From QIAW01 sp035487295 (GTDB taxonomy: Bacteria > Acidobacteriota > Terriglobia > Terriglobales > Acidobacteriaceae), in the NCBI GenBank assembly GCA_035487295.1, contig DATHMH010000014.1, forward strand, positions 62,001-126,000: 64,000 bases of DNA, in the 5' to 3' direction. The notes beneath the pieces are model-generated. The model did no database searches, was not told the DNA's origin, and saw only the letters and a list, made by a program, of their open reading frames with translations. Positions within the stretch are counted from its first letter, which is position 1; each line of letters begins with the position of its first letter. Below, one piece after another: positions 45,684 to 55,373 of the stretch. The translations under genes were made by a program, and so were the position numbers.

Positions 45684-46064
45684 TTACTTCGATTTCTCTT
45701 CCGCTCGTATCTGCCAGAGCATAACTTCTGCAGTAGCCGCAGCAATTTCTAAGCGTTCACCGAGCAGCGGATTCCAAAAGCTTGCACCTGGGTTCGCGAG
45801 ATGCTGCTTCATGTATCCGCGTACAACTCTCATTGTCAGATCTGCGGCAGTTGGATCTGCGGGCTGATTTTTCGTGGCAGCATGTCGAATTTCATAGAGC
45901 GCCTGCGTCGTAACCGCAATTTCTACATCCTGAGTTCGGGCACCTGAAGCCATTCTCGCCCGGTAACACTCTGCCGGAATTACTTGGTTCGGCGGCCCAG
46001 AGCATCGGCCAAGGTAGTCAATTTCTTTGATCGTCCACGAAGCCCGCACACCCACCTTCGACAA
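45684..46064 (-). CDS. Hypothetical protein between ATPase and membrane protein
   Basis: A protein of up to 126 residues from a TTG start (SKVGVRASWTIKEIDYLG); the true start is uncertain because no ribosome binding site is evident and a stop lies two codons upstream. The body is helical, with RVVRGYMKQHLANPGASFWN and GERLEIAAATAEVMLWQI. No signal peptide or known motif. It is 71 bases after the ATPase stop and 26 bases before the membrane-protein start, so it probably belongs to that unit. Confidence 0.5.
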   Translation of the reverse strand: MSKVGVRASWTIKEIDYLGRCSGPPNQVIPAECYRARMASGARTQDVEIAVTTQALYEIRHAATKNQPADPTAADLTMRVVRGYMKQHLANPGASFWNPLLGERLEIAAATAEVMLWQIRAEEKSK

Positions 46065-46135
46065 GGGAAGTCAGGATTTCACCATGTTACCTTCGACTAG
46101 ACGCGGCGGGCTCTAGTCGGATATGGAAGTTCGGG

Positions 46136-47449
46136 TCAAAAGTCAGCTCCAAGCATGTCAGATAGCGATTCACTGCTAACGATGCCCGTTGCCATTGCAT
46201 CCATGAACAAGAACGGGACCAAGAGCGGATCACGGAATCTAAAGCGATACGCACGCGGCTGTCCATCACGTTCTAAAACTTCGCCTCTCGTCTGTTTACA
46301 AAATTCGCTCAGGTGATTGCTGAACGTCGCAATCTGCACTGTTTTACCTAGAATTGCCTCTAGCGGAGATACTACAGAACTGGGATTAAAGTATCCAAGG
46401 GCGTCGTGCAAAGTCGCGGCAGCCACCCCGCAGGCCAGAAGCACATGGCGGTAGATAGCATCTCTATGGGAGCTATGAGTAGCTCTGGAATGTTCTTGGG
46501 TGACGGTTTGCTCGGCTTGTTTCACAGATTGTTTTAAGGCTTCGAACACCGCATTCTTGTCTACATACGCAGTATTCGATTTTGCCGAAATCCTGACTGA
46601 GTGTAATCCTAGAAGATGCGTGTAGTGCGGAAGGCCCTGAGAAATGTTGACAATTAGGCTGAGGGCTTCATCCGAGAACTTTATAGAGAGGGTCTTTTCA
46701 GCGTTCCGCAGTATCTCGCCTAATTCTTGCGATTCCATCCGTGGCAACAGGATCTGGACAAGAGCACGATTGATTGAAGCGTGGTCAGCAACTAGCTCAT
46801 CGACGGTATCGGACACGCCGACTAGGATGAGGGTGCAATTAAGGGAAAAATCGGAGAATGTTTTAATGAGATCAGTGAAAGCACGCGATGCGCGGCTTGC
46901 TGCCCGGTCAAATTCATCAACAATAAAAACAGGCCCGCCTTCAATGTGGGATACGACTCGACGAATGTCGTCCACTCCCAGCTCCTGTGGCAATTTGAAA
47001 GCATTACGAAGAGTGCCTCGGCCCTTGGACTGTGGCTGGAATCCGACCTTCCCGGTATCGCCTATCAGTGTTATGTCTTCAAGCAGCTTCTCCCAAATTG
47101 ACGAAAACGTGTCTGCACTGTTGGCGTTTTTCTTGATAACGGTCCGGCGAAGTAACCTGTCCTCGGGAGTTCCTTGTTCCCCGTCCTCCTGTGGGCGATC
47201 AAAGGCCCAGATTATCGGGCGAACAATATTCGCAAGAGATGTCTTGCCGACCCCGCGTTCACCATAGATAAGCACGTGCAGTCCAGGCTGACTGACGGCA
47301 TCGACCAATGTCGTGATTTGTTCCCATCGTCCGGCAAACAGTTCTCGTGTGTTAATGGGAGCGCGGGGCTGAAATACCTGTGCAGCCTGTACCTGTAGTT
47401 TCCGAGCTTGTTCGGCTGTAAGATACCAGTCATTAATCGCCTGTTCCAT
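46136..47449 (-). CDS. AAA/STAND-like ATPase with winged-helix C-terminus
   Basis: A 437-residue P-loop ATPase. Walker A is LIYGERGVGKTSLANIV near residue 60, Walker B is GGPVFIVDEFDRAASRA near residue 152, and a sensor-1-like segment is CTLILVGVSDTVDELV near residue 187. RAFTDLIKTFSDF separates them. The arrangement resembles Orc1/Cdc6-like and TniB-like ATPases and STAND defence ATPases. The last 110 residues contain a possible winged-helix unit (FSNHLSEFCKQTRGEVL, then YRFRFRDPLLVPFLF). It is first in a run with the small protein and coiled-coil membrane protein, which looks like a defence or stress-signalling unit. Confidence 0.7.
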   Translation of the reverse strand: MEQAINDWYLTAEQARKLQVQAAQVFQPRAPINTRELFAGRWEQITTLVDAVSQPGLHVLIYGERGVGKTSLANIVRPIIWAFDRPQEDGEQGTPEDRLLRRTVIKKNANSADTFSSIWEKLLEDITLIGDTGKVGFQPQSKGRGTLRNAFKLPQELGVDDIRRVVSHIEGGPVFIVDEFDRAASRASRAFTDLIKTFSDFSLNCTLILVGVSDTVDELVADHASINRALVQILLPRMESQELGEILRNAEKTLSIKFSDEALSLIVNISQGLPHYTHLLGLHSVRISAKSNTAYVDKNAVFEALKQSVKQAEQTVTQEHSRATHSSHRDAIYRHVLLACGVAAATLHDALGYFNPSSVVSPLEAILGKTVQIATFSNHLSEFCKQTRGEVLERDGQPRAYRFRFRDPLLVPFLFMDAMATGIVSSESLSDMLGADF

Positions 47450-47789
47450 TTCATAAGTATAGCGTTCATTTATCCAAGTAAGAAGCGGCTTTACTTAAGT
47501 AGGCTATGGAGGCTATCTCCCAAATGGATGGTTTTTACTATTTTTAAACGCATCCAAAGAAAAACAGACACAATGGGGTTGCGTTTATCAGCTCACGCAT
47601 GGAGTTTGGAAGAAAGACTTATGCGGCATTGAAAAACTGATAGAATGAAGTCTAAGATTTGCGTTCGCGCGCACCCCCTACATAGGTACTAAGGTAACCC
47701 CTAGAGACATTTGGCTTGCGTTAGCGGCGACCAATCGGTATTGTTTGACATCAAATCGAATTAGAAGAGCAGGAAGGAGCGTGGTGACC
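47450..47789. other. Intergenic region between ATPase and toxin-antitoxin pair
   Basis: A 340-base AT-leaning stretch that must contain divergent promoters for the ATPase and the antitoxin. TTTGACATC near 47738 could be a -35 element for the antitoxin gene, but no convincing -10 is visible at the right distance. I see no conserved gene or structure here. Confidence 0.3.
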
Positions 47790-47945
47790 ATGGCAAGACC
47801 AATTCAACCAACCCCACCGATAAAGGGCAGAGACGCTAAAATCTTTGTTGAAAAGATGAACGCAGCGGTCATGACTCCAGAGCGGTTGACGTATCTACAA
47901 AACGCTGCGGAGCAGAGTAAACAGGCAGAAACCAAGAGGAAATAA
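47790..47945 (+). CDS. Probable antitoxin of a GNAT toxin
   Basis: A 51-residue protein (MARPIQPTPPIKGRDAKIF and on, ending KRK). The pattern RPIxxTPxxxGxDAxxF followed by a helical segment is one I associate with small partners of GNAT-type toxins. AGGAGC lies 14 bases upstream. It ends eight bases before the GNAT gene, so the two are coupled. It lacks an obvious ribbon-helix-helix, unlike DUF1778 antitoxins, so DNA binding is not assured. Confidence 0.65.
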   Translation: MARPIQPTPPIKGRDAKIFVEKMNAAVMTPERLTYLQNAAEQSKQAETKRK

Positions 47946-47953
47946 ACTCTTCG

Positions 47954-48484
47954 GTGCCAACCCTCGACGAACTTGAGATCGTGCCTCCCGACCCAGCCAG
48001 ACATCCTATAGGCGAGTTTGATTGTGGGCACGCCGATCTGAATGACTTCATAAAAAACGACTATGCGCGACAGTCAGACCAACGGCTTGCTTACACAAAA
48101 CTCGCGCTATATCAAGGCAACTTAGTTGGATATGTCACGCTGCTTTCGGACTCGATTGCGCTTCACGAGTCCGAAAGGGCGTGGTTGTGGGAGAAAAATC
48201 TCCGGGTTATTCATGTCGCAGCTCTGAAGATTGGCAGGCTTGGGACAGATAACAAATATAAGCGGCAAGGCGTTGGGACAGCCCTAATGAAATATGCCGT
48301 GGGTGTTGCATTCCGAATGAATGAAATGGGCGTAGGGTGTCGATTCCTTACCGTTGACTCCGATAAAGATGCGGTCTCGTTTTATCAAAAGACTGGTTTT
48401 ATCTTTAGCCAGCATCGGGAGTACAAAAAGAAAGACTTCCCAAATATGCACTACGACATCATCACCGGTCCACCCATTGGATAA
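47954..48484 (+). CDS. GNAT-family acetyltransferase toxin (TacT/AtaT-like)
   Basis: A 176-residue GNAT acetyltransferase from a GTG start. FDCGHADLNDFIKNDYARQ near residue 22 is the classic start of TacT/AtaT-type toxins, which acetylate the amino group of charged tRNAs. The acetyl-CoA-binding loop is KRQGVGTALMKYAV near residue 100, and the C-terminal FYQKTGFIF near 144 is the conserved motif with the catalytic tyrosine. The upstream small gene is its likely antitoxin. It probably stabilises the island by killing cells that lose it. Confidence 0.8.
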   Translation: MPTLDELEIVPPDPARHPIGEFDCGHADLNDFIKNDYARQSDQRLAYTKLALYQGNLVGYVTLLSDSIALHESERAWLWEKNLRVIHVAALKIGRLGTDNKYKRQGVGTALMKYAVGVAFRMNEMGVGCRFLTVDSDKDAVSFYQKTGFIFSQHREYKKKDFPNMHYDIITGPPIG

Positions 48485-48717
48485 GCTTTTCAAACTTCCA
48501 AAAACATCTGTCTGTCGAAGCCTGCGGGCTCCATTTCCACTCACACAGAATCAGCAACTTACAAGCAGGAAAAACGCATTGGCGGCGCCTGTGGCGTGCC
48601 GTTTTCGGGCTCCCTTCCTCGCCCGGTAGACAGGTCTCAGCTTCTATCTTGAGTGCTAGTTACAAACCTGATGCGACACGGCGGCAGTCCAATAAGGCCC
48701 ATGCTATAAACGCCCAC

Positions 48718-49005
48718 ATGCGTTCGCTTGTGTACCTCACGAGTCTCGCTCCGTGTCAGATTGCCGACGAACTCCGGCTGGCTGGCTATACGGTTTTTGA
48801 AGCCCTTGAGATTTCCGAGGTTTGGTATTTATGCGAACACGAGGATATTGATGTGGTTGTGATCGCGCCAGAGGTGGAAGACCAGGATCAGATCGAACTT
48901 CAGTTGCGGCGACCCACGATTAGATTGAAACCGGGGTCCACAGCCAAAGACATTTCATGGGAACTGTGGAACTTGTTTCCCAATACGCAACAGTTGATCC
49001 AATGA
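48718..49005 (+). CDS. Hypothetical receiver-like protein
   Basis: A protein of about 95 residues (MRSLVYLTSLAPCQIADELR) or up to 118 if a TTG at 48649 is used. Its alternating strands and helices (ADELRLAGYTVFEALEISEV, then HEDIDVVVIAPEVED, then RRPTIRLKPGSTAKDI) resemble a receiver-domain fold lacking the phosphorylation residues. I believe similar proteins are frequent in acidobacteria. No function known. Confidence 0.55.
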   Translation: MRSLVYLTSLAPCQIADELRLAGYTVFEALEISEVWYLCEHEDIDVVVIAPEVEDQDQIELQLRRPTIRLKPGSTAKDISWELWNLFPNTQQLIQ

Positions 49006-49500
49006 CTCGTGAACTAGCTCACATCATGGCGGTGTCGGACAATGGTTGTACTAGGTCTGCGCTGGCTCTGCGATTTCGCTAACTTGCTCGGTGGGACGGC
49101 CAAGACAAAAGTCTTTTGCCAACTATCCGAAGTCTTTTTTCCAAGTCACGAGTATCAGTGACCCACGTCACATTAAGAGAGAGATTTCGCGTTCCGAAAT
49201 GAAACAAAAGCCAATTTGGGAAACTTAAGCAGGCTAAATATGGATCGAACAGGCTAGATCGGGGGAATATTCGGGCTTGGGCGAAGGCTTGAACCGTAAA
49301 ATCGTTCAGCTTTTCAGGCATTTGGTAATCACAATGAAAGTTTTTCTAGCTTTGTCATAGATGATTGAGAAGCAAAAGAATTCCGGGTTTTCCAAAAACG
49401 ACCGGCATTTTCATCTGTCTTTAATATTGTGCAGGTACTCTGCTTTGGCATCGGGTTGCGGTTACTCGGCATTGATGGAATTCATGGGTAAGGAGTTTGT
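49006..49500. other. Intergenic region before the RHS locus
   Basis: About 495 bases without a supported gene. The minus-strand frame at 49079-49321 has no ribosome binding site and an implausible composition. The last 60 bases contain the leader of the next gene with AAGGAG at about 49490. A promoter for the RHS locus is probably here. Confidence 0.35.
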
Positions 49501-50340
49501 ATGACAGGAATTCTGAGGTTTGTTAGAAAGACAGCAACTGCGCTTATTTTTGTTATAGCTGCGGGAGGGGTGAACGCTCAAACCGCAAGCACGTCCACTA
49601 ATACTACCAGCGACCCGCAGGCTGTCACCCTGGCGGCGCAATCGGTTCGGGCGTTGACTGGAGGGACTGCAGTTTCGGATGTGACGCTCACCGGCACCGC
49701 CACCCAGACGGCGGGCTCGTGGAACGCGAGCGGCGCGGCCACCTTCAAGGCCAAAGGCTTTGCCGAGAGCCGGGTGGATTTTGCCGCCTCCAGCCAGAGC
49801 GAAATTCATGGGCTTGATGCCAGCGGCAACCCTGCCGGGGCATGGATTGGAAGCCCGGCCAAGACCGACAGCACCCGGCACACCATGGCCCTGCACAACA
49901 GCTTCAGCGACGCCGCCTGGTTCTTTCCGGCGCTGACCTCGCTGGGGGCGGCTTCACAAGCTGGCGTGGTGGCCAAATACATTGGGGCTGAAACCCATAA
50001 CGGGGTCGCGACACAGCACGTTCGTCTGTGGCACACGGCCAGCAGCTACAGCAATTTGGCGGCGATCGCCACAGTGATCCCGCGCCTGAGCACGGTGGAT
50101 ATTTACCTCGACGCCACCAGCTCGCTGCCGGTGGCGCTCGCCTTCAACGCGCACAGCGATAAAGACATGAATACAGACGTTCCCATTGAGGTGCGCTATT
50201 CGGACTACCAAGCAGTCAATGGAGTCAGGATTCCGTTTCATGTGCAGAAGTATTTGAACAACGGATTGGTGATGGATTTCACAGCGAGTTCAGCAACGAT
50301 CAATAGCGGATTAAGCGATGCACTATTCAGCACACAATAA
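49501..50340 (+). CDS. Secreted hypothetical protein preceding the RHS gene
   Basis: A 279-residue exported protein with a signal peptide (KTATALIFVIAAGGVNAQ). The mature part is beta-rich, with a block TLTGTATQTAGSWNASGAAT near residue 60 and RYSDYQAVNGVRIPFHVQKY near residue 235, which resembles lipoprotein-carrier or outer-membrane lipoprotein-sorting folds. It starts nine bases after AAGGAG. It sits 77 bases before the RHS gene in the same direction. I believe this gene pair recurs in acidobacteria, and it may help RHS export or folding. Base composition is host-like. Confidence 0.65.
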   Translation: MTGILRFVRKTATALIFVIAAGGVNAQTASTSTNTTSDPQAVTLAAQSVRALTGGTAVSDVTLTGTATQTAGSWNASGAATFKAKGFAESRVDFAASSQSEIHGLDASGNPAGAWIGSPAKTDSTRHTMALHNSFSDAAWFFPALTSLGAASQAGVVAKYIGAETHNGVATQHVRLWHTASSYSNLAAIATVIPRLSTVDIYLDATSSLPVALAFNAHSDKDMNTDVPIEVRYSDYQAVNGVRIPFHVQKYLNNGLVMDFTASSATINSGLSDALFSTQ

Positions 50341-50417
50341 TGCAGGACTTTCCGTCGCGCGGATCAACGCGGATCAGGAAAGCTAAAGGCTAACAGCTAC
50401 ATTGAGAGGAAGACGCC

Positions 50418-53400
50418 ATGAAGAACTTAGTTAATTGCAGTTTCTCGAAACTTGAAACTCGAAACCCGAAACTGTCTTTTGAAACGCGAAACGCGAAACT
50501 GAGTTGTAAAGCATTGGTGTGCAGCATTGTTTTTATTCTCATGAGCGCTCTCAGCTTGCAAGCGCAAGTGGCAACCGGTACTCCTCCCTTGGGCAGCTTT
50601 GCCGGCGGACCGGATGTAATTGATCTGGCCAATCTGAATGTGCATTGGGACTTCCCTATCATTGCCAAAGCCGGGCGCGGTTTACCGTTTCACTATTCAC
50701 TCGGATTCGACAATTCCGTCTGGCAGGTTGTAGATGACGGGAATGGCAATCTCTCGTGGCATCCTATGAACAATGTCTTCGGCTGGACGCGACAGACCGA
50801 GGCCATAGCCGGTTACATGACTTACGATCAGTTACTCAATCTGGGTTGCGGCTATACCTACCAGAATTGGGTCTATCATGACCCGGCAGGAACTGCGCAT
50901 AGCTTCGGCAACCTGTACGTGGCTACTGCCGGCTGCAGCGCCTATGGTCCTCCCGTCGCCAGCGCGACCGCAACTGACGGTTCCGGTTACCTGACAACCG
51001 TGAGCAGTAATCCGAATGCAACCATCTACCCGGCGTCGGGCGGCAGCATTGTGCCGCCACTGCAAAACGCGACCGGCGCGGCGCAAATCACCGATCCCAA
51101 TGGCAACTACATTATCAGCAGCGATGGGGTAACGTTTTACGATACGATGGGCATCTGGCAGATGACCATTGCCAACCAGGGCGCGCCTTATCCTACCAGT
51201 TACACAGTGCGTATCCCGGGCGGAAGTTCGGCAGCAACCAACATCAGCTATACGACTTACAACGTCCAGACCAATTTTGGGTGCTCGGGCATCACCGAAT
51301 ACGGGCCGACATCGGTCCCACTGATTTCCACCATCACCTATCCCGATGGCTCATCGTACCAATTCACTTATGAACCCACCCCCGGCAATACGGGTAACAC
51401 GACCGGGCGGTTGGCCAGTGTGACTCTGCCTGCGGGCGGGGTAATCAGCTATAACTACTGGGGCGGAGGAGGCGGCTTGAACGGAATCTTCTGCGACGGC
51501 ACCACGGCAGCTATAGGCCGTACCGGCCCCGATGGACAGAGCAGCTACGTGGTTGCAGAGAATGGCAATGGCGCGACCACCACCCAGGTAAACACGTATA
51601 CTCCGTGGCCACAGTACGATGCGACCCTCATCAATTTCAGCAATGGCATAGAGACGCAACGTCAGGTCTACCAGGGACCCGCGCCCCCCACCACCGGGGG
51701 CACGCTCTTGGAAACCATCGAGACCTGTTACAACGGGGCCAGCCGGCCTTGCGTTTCGCAAAGCACGCCAAGCTTTCCTCTCACCGAAAAGACGGTCTAT
51801 CCCGAAACTACTTACCGGATAGCCAAGCACGACTTGTTCATCAACACGTATGGTTTAACGACCGAACAGGATGACTACGACTGGACGAGCACCGGCGCTT
51901 TCGGGAACCCCCTGCGCAAGACGCTGACCACCTATGCCACTAATTTAGGCAACATCGTGAGTCGCCCGGCCAGCGTGACTGTGAAAGACGGCAGCAACAA
52001 CATTCTGGCGCAGACTACCTACGGTTACGACGAAACCACGCCCATTACCACACCCCTCTGTCCAAATCCCAACTGCGTTCCGAATCACGGCCCGCCTTAT
52101 CAAACCCCAGGCAACCTAACCAGTGTGCACTCTTGCACGGCGGTATCAGGCGGCAGTTGCACCAACTCATTGACCAAGACTTTCACATACTACGACACCG
52201 GGACAGTCAGCACCGCGACCGATGTTAACAACGCCGTCACCACATATAACTATCCATCCCCTGATCCTAATAACTCGACCTGCGGCTTCGCCTTCCCCAC
52301 CAGCGTGAACCCGCCCACGGTGAACAGCATTACTTTGACCACCTCGACTACATGGGACTGCTATGGCGGGGTGGCGGCCTCCACAACCGATGCCAACAAT
52401 AACACCCGCTCAGTGACTTTGGATTCCTTGTGGCGGCCAACAGCGATCAAAGATGAATTGGGCTATCAGACCAATATTTCCTATACCCATGCTACGACGT
52501 CGAATCCGGCAGTGGTGGAAAGCACCTTTACATTTAACAGCAACAACTCCACCATAGACACACGTACTACCCTCGATGGTTTGGGGAGAGCCCACGTCGT
52601 GCAGCAGAAGCAATCGCCCACGGCCACCAATTACGATTCGGCGGAGACCGACTATGATTTCTATGGGCGGCCTTCGGAAAGCACCATCGCGTATGTCGGT
52701 ACGGCAGGGCAAAACTATTGTGCAAGCCTGGGACTGCCCAGCAACTGCACTCCACCTGGAACGAGTACCACCTACGACGCACTCAGCCGGCCGACGCAGA
52801 CGACCGATGCCGGCAATGGCACGGCCAACTACTTCTACTACGACAACAATGTCCTGATCAAAGCAGGTCCGGCGCCTACAACTCCCGTGACTGAAAATCC
52901 CAAGCAGAGGCAGTATGAATATGACGCTTTGGGCAGGCTGGTGTCGGTATGCGAACTGACCAGTACGGCTAATGGTGGCGGTAATTGCGCGCAAAACACA
53001 ACGCCGCGGACCGGCTATTGGACTACTTATGCCTACGACGCGGCAGACCATTTACTGACCGTGACCCAGAACACGCAGGCAACGGGTTCGCACCAGGCCC
53101 GCAGCTTCAGCTATGACCTTTTGGGACGGATGCTCTCGGAGACGAATCCGGAATCGGGAACCACGAGCTATGCCTACGATTCACCCGCCAGCGTGTGCAA
53201 CACGACCAGCCCCGGCGATATAGTGCAGAAAGGCGAAGCCAATGGAGTGGCCACGTGCTATTCCCACGATGCCTTGCACCGGCAGACCATACTGGGACAC
53301 TATTACAATGGCAGCCTGATTTCGGCCTCTTTCTTTATCTTCGATTCGGCTACCGTGAATGGAATCTCGGTGGCCAATCCCAAAGGGCGGATGACGGGAG

Positions 53401-55373
53401 CTTATAACTGCCTGGCTCCGTGCAGCACGCATCTGACGGATTTGGTGTTCAGCTACTCGGCACGGGGAGAGACGACGGACGTCTACGAATCCACGCCGCA
53501 CTCGAATGGCAATTACCATGTCACCGCCGGCTACTGGCCGCACGGAGCCCTCAAGAATTGGACGATGCCGGGAGTGCCCACAATCACCTATGGTGCAACC
53601 GACGGCAGCGGGCTGGATGGCGAGGGCCGGCTTACCAAAGTGACGGCGGCGAGCGGGCAGAATCCGGTGACTGGGGTCACTTACTACAACAGCGGAACAG
53701 CGCAGCCCATTGGCGCGCTCACGCAGGTAAACTTCGGTTCTTCAGATTCTGACCAGTTCAGCTATGACACAAACACCGGCCGGTTGAAACAATATACCTT
53801 CAATGTAAATAGCCAGACTGATGTTGGCCAGTTGACCTGGAACGCCAATGGAAGCCTGCAGAAGTTGCAGACCACAGACGGCATCACCGGGGCGCAAGAC
53901 ACCCAGACTTGCACTTACAGCCACGACGATCTAGGGCGCATTGCAAGCGTCGACTGCGGCAGCGGCAACTGGGGGCAGAATTTCGGCTACGATCCTTTCG
54001 GCAACATCACAAAAACAATTCCCAGCGGCCGCACGGGGCAACCCTTCCAGGCCGCTTACAATTTATCGAATCGTATTACCACCAGTGGTTTTGTCTATGA
54101 CGGCGGGGCGAACAGTATCGGCAACCTCACCAGCGATACTATCCATACCTATTCATGGAATGCCGATGACCAAATGTCTTCGGTGACGACGGGAAGCAAC
54201 ACGGTGAACCTGACCTACGATGCCCTGGGGCGCATGGTGGAGCAGCAGCGCGGCACAGCCTATCAGCAGATTGTGTACAGTCCGGGCGGCAACAAACTTG
54301 CCTTGATGAATGGACAGACGTTAACCAAAGCCTTTGTTCCGCTGCCGGGCGGGGCGACGGCGGTGTATAACGCATCAGGTTTGCAATATTACCGGCACTC
54401 TGATCATCTGGGCAGTTCGCGGCTGGCTTCTACGTCAACACGAGGTCTGTACTATTCTGGCGCCTACGCCCCCTTTGGGGAATCGTATAAAGAGACGGGA
54501 ACCACAGACCGCTCTTTCACCGGCAACAATGAAGACACGGTTACGGGCACAGCCGATTTCATGTACCGTGAGTACAGTTCCAACCAGCAGGGCCGCTGGA
54601 TTTCGCCCGACCCGGCAGGACTGGCGGCGGTTGATCCTGCTAACCCGCAGAGCTGGAACCGGTATGCGTATGTAATGAATAATCCTCTACTGTTCACCGA
54701 TCTCTTGGGATTGGTTTGTTCACCAGACACTCCGTGTCACATCGACCTTCCTCCTTTAGTCTGGAATCCTATAACCAGTGATATTGTTCCTGTTAGAGTC
54801 GGTTTCAGCGGTAGTGACTCCGGTAGCTTCTTTTTAGCGGGTGGATGGGGAGGGAGCGGCAGTAGCAGCAGTTCTGACTTGGAGGCACCCCCGGCAGGAG
54901 ATGATAGTGGCGGGGGGGGCGGTGGCGGCTGTACAGGGTGTGATGATCACCCTGGTCTGCGAGCGTTTTACAATAATCCAGATTGCCAGAACTGCGGCAG
55001 CCTTCTCCATAGCGCCAGAGATTTTACGCAAGCTATCGGAGTAGCAACATTTGCGGTTCCCGTAGGAGTGGTTGGGATATATACGATTGCCTCCGCAGGT
55101 ACAATGGACGTCGCAGTGGGAAGCGTCAGAGCTTTAGGACAAGAATCGTTACATATTGCCTATGGAACGGGCGGGCAGTGGGTGCACGCAGTTGGAAGAG
55201 TAGGTGTCATGATTGTAACATCGCATGCCCTCGATGAATTCCTCGAAAATTCATACCAATTCAAGGTTCCGGTTTTGAATCCAGAAGCGATTATTCCGGA
55301 GTTGGGCAGTGCTGCCTATAACTGCTTCACCTCCACTTGCTCAGCTTTCTTCAGAGGGTTGAAACCATGGTAG
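50418..55373 (+). CDS. RHS-repeat protein with variable C-terminal tip
   Basis: A 1651-residue secreted RHS/YD-repeat protein. The N-terminal 50 residues contain a host-type GAAACT repeat before the hydrophobic segment ALVCSIVFILMSALSLQAQ. A beta-rich N-terminal domain (60-420) leads into dozens of YD-type repeats (for example YEYDALGRLVSVCE, FSYDLLGRMLSETNPESGTT, YSHDDLGRIAS). The RHS core near residues 1310-1435 includes DHLGSSRLAST, YAPFGESYKE and GRWISPDPAG, and ends NRYAYVMNNPLLFTDLLGL. The last 217 residues are a glycine-serine linker and a cysteine-containing tip (ALDEFLENSYQFKVPVLNPE, SAAYNCFTSTCSAFF), the likely toxic or effector part. No VgrG or PAAR gene is nearby. Confidence 0.85.
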   Translation: MKNLVNCSFSKLETRNPKLSFETRNAKLSCKALVCSIVFILMSALSLQAQVATGTPPLGSFAGGPDVIDLANLNVHWDFPIIAKAGRGLPFHYSLGFDNSVWQVVDDGNGNLSWHPMNNVFGWTRQTEAIAGYMTYDQLLNLGCGYTYQNWVYHDPAGTAHSFGNLYVATAGCSAYGPPVASATATDGSGYLTTVSSNPNATIYPASGGSIVPPLQNATGAAQITDPNGNYIISSDGVTFYDTMGIWQMTIANQGAPYPTSYTVRIPGGSSAATNISYTTYNVQTNFGCSGITEYGPTSVPLISTITYPDGSSYQFTYEPTPGNTGNTTGRLASVTLPAGGVISYNYWGGGGGLNGIFCDGTTAAIGRTGPDGQSSYVVAENGNGATTTQVNTYTPWPQYDATLINFSNGIETQRQVYQGPAPPTTGGTLLETIETCYNGASRPCVSQSTPSFPLTEKTVYPETTYRIAKHDLFINTYGLTTEQDDYDWTSTGAFGNPLRKTLTTYATNLGNIVSRPASVTVKDGSNNILAQTTYGYDETTPITTPLCPNPNCVPNHGPPYQTPGNLTSVHSCTAVSGGSCTNSLTKTFTYYDTGTVSTATDVNNAVTTYNYPSPDPNNSTCGFAFPTSVNPPTVNSITLTTSTTWDCYGGVAASTTDANNNTRSVTLDSLWRPTAIKDELGYQTNISYTHATTSNPAVVESTFTFNSNNSTIDTRTTLDGLGRAHVVQQKQSPTATNYDSAETDYDFYGRPSESTIAYVGTAGQNYCASLGLPSNCTPPGTSTTYDALSRPTQTTDAGNGTANYFYYDNNVLIKAGPAPTTPVTENPKQRQYEYDALGRLVSVCELTSTANGGGNCAQNTTPRTGYWTTYAYDAADHLLTVTQNTQATGSHQARSFSYDLLGRMLSETNPESGTTSYAYDSPASVCNTTSPGDIVQKGEANGVATCYSHDALHRQTILGHYYNGSLISASFFIFDSATVNGISVANPKGRMTGAYNCLAPCSTHLTDLVFSYSARGETTDVYESTPHSNGNYHVTAGYWPHGALKNWTMPGVPTITYGATDGSGLDGEGRLTKVTAASGQNPVTGVTYYNSGTAQPIGALTQVNFGSSDSDQFSYDTNTGRLKQYTFNVNSQTDVGQLTWNANGSLQKLQTTDGITGAQDTQTCTYSHDDLGRIASVDCGSGNWGQNFGYDPFGNITKTIPSGRTGQPFQAAYNLSNRITTSGFVYDGGANSIGNLTSDTIHTYSWNADDQMSSVTTGSNTVNLTYDALGRMVEQQRGTAYQQIVYSPGGNKLALMNGQTLTKAFVPLPGGATAVYNASGLQYYRHSDHLGSSRLASTSTRGLYYSGAYAPFGESYKETGTTDRSFTGNNEDTVTGTADFMYREYSSNQQGRWISPDPAGLAAVDPANPQSWNRYAYVMNNPLLFTDLLGLVCSPDTPCHIDLPPLVWNPITSDIVPVRVGFSGSDSGSFFLAGGWGGSGSSSSSDLEAPPAGDDSGGGGGGGCTGCDDHPGLRAFYNNPDCQNCGSLLHSARDFTQAIGVATFAVPVGVVGIYTIASAGTMDVAVGSVRALGQESLHIAYGTGGQWVHAVGRVGVMIVTSHALDEFLENSYQFKVPVLNPEAIIPELGSAAYNCFTSTCSAFFRGLKPW
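50442..50501. repeat. GAAACT repeat inside the RHS coding sequence
   Basis: TTTCTCGAAACTTGAAACTC followed by GAAACCCGAAACTGTC and GAAACGCGAAACGCGAAACT. The same degenerate unit fills chromosomal gaps at 3886-3912 and 20238-20272. Here it is in frame and codes for residues 9-28 of the RHS protein, between the start codon and the signal-peptide hydrophobic core. Confidence 0.75.

Noticed and set aside
49079..49321. An 80-residue minus-strand frame in the gap before the RHS locus
   Set aside because: No ribosome binding site or partner gene, and the amino-acid makeup looks random.
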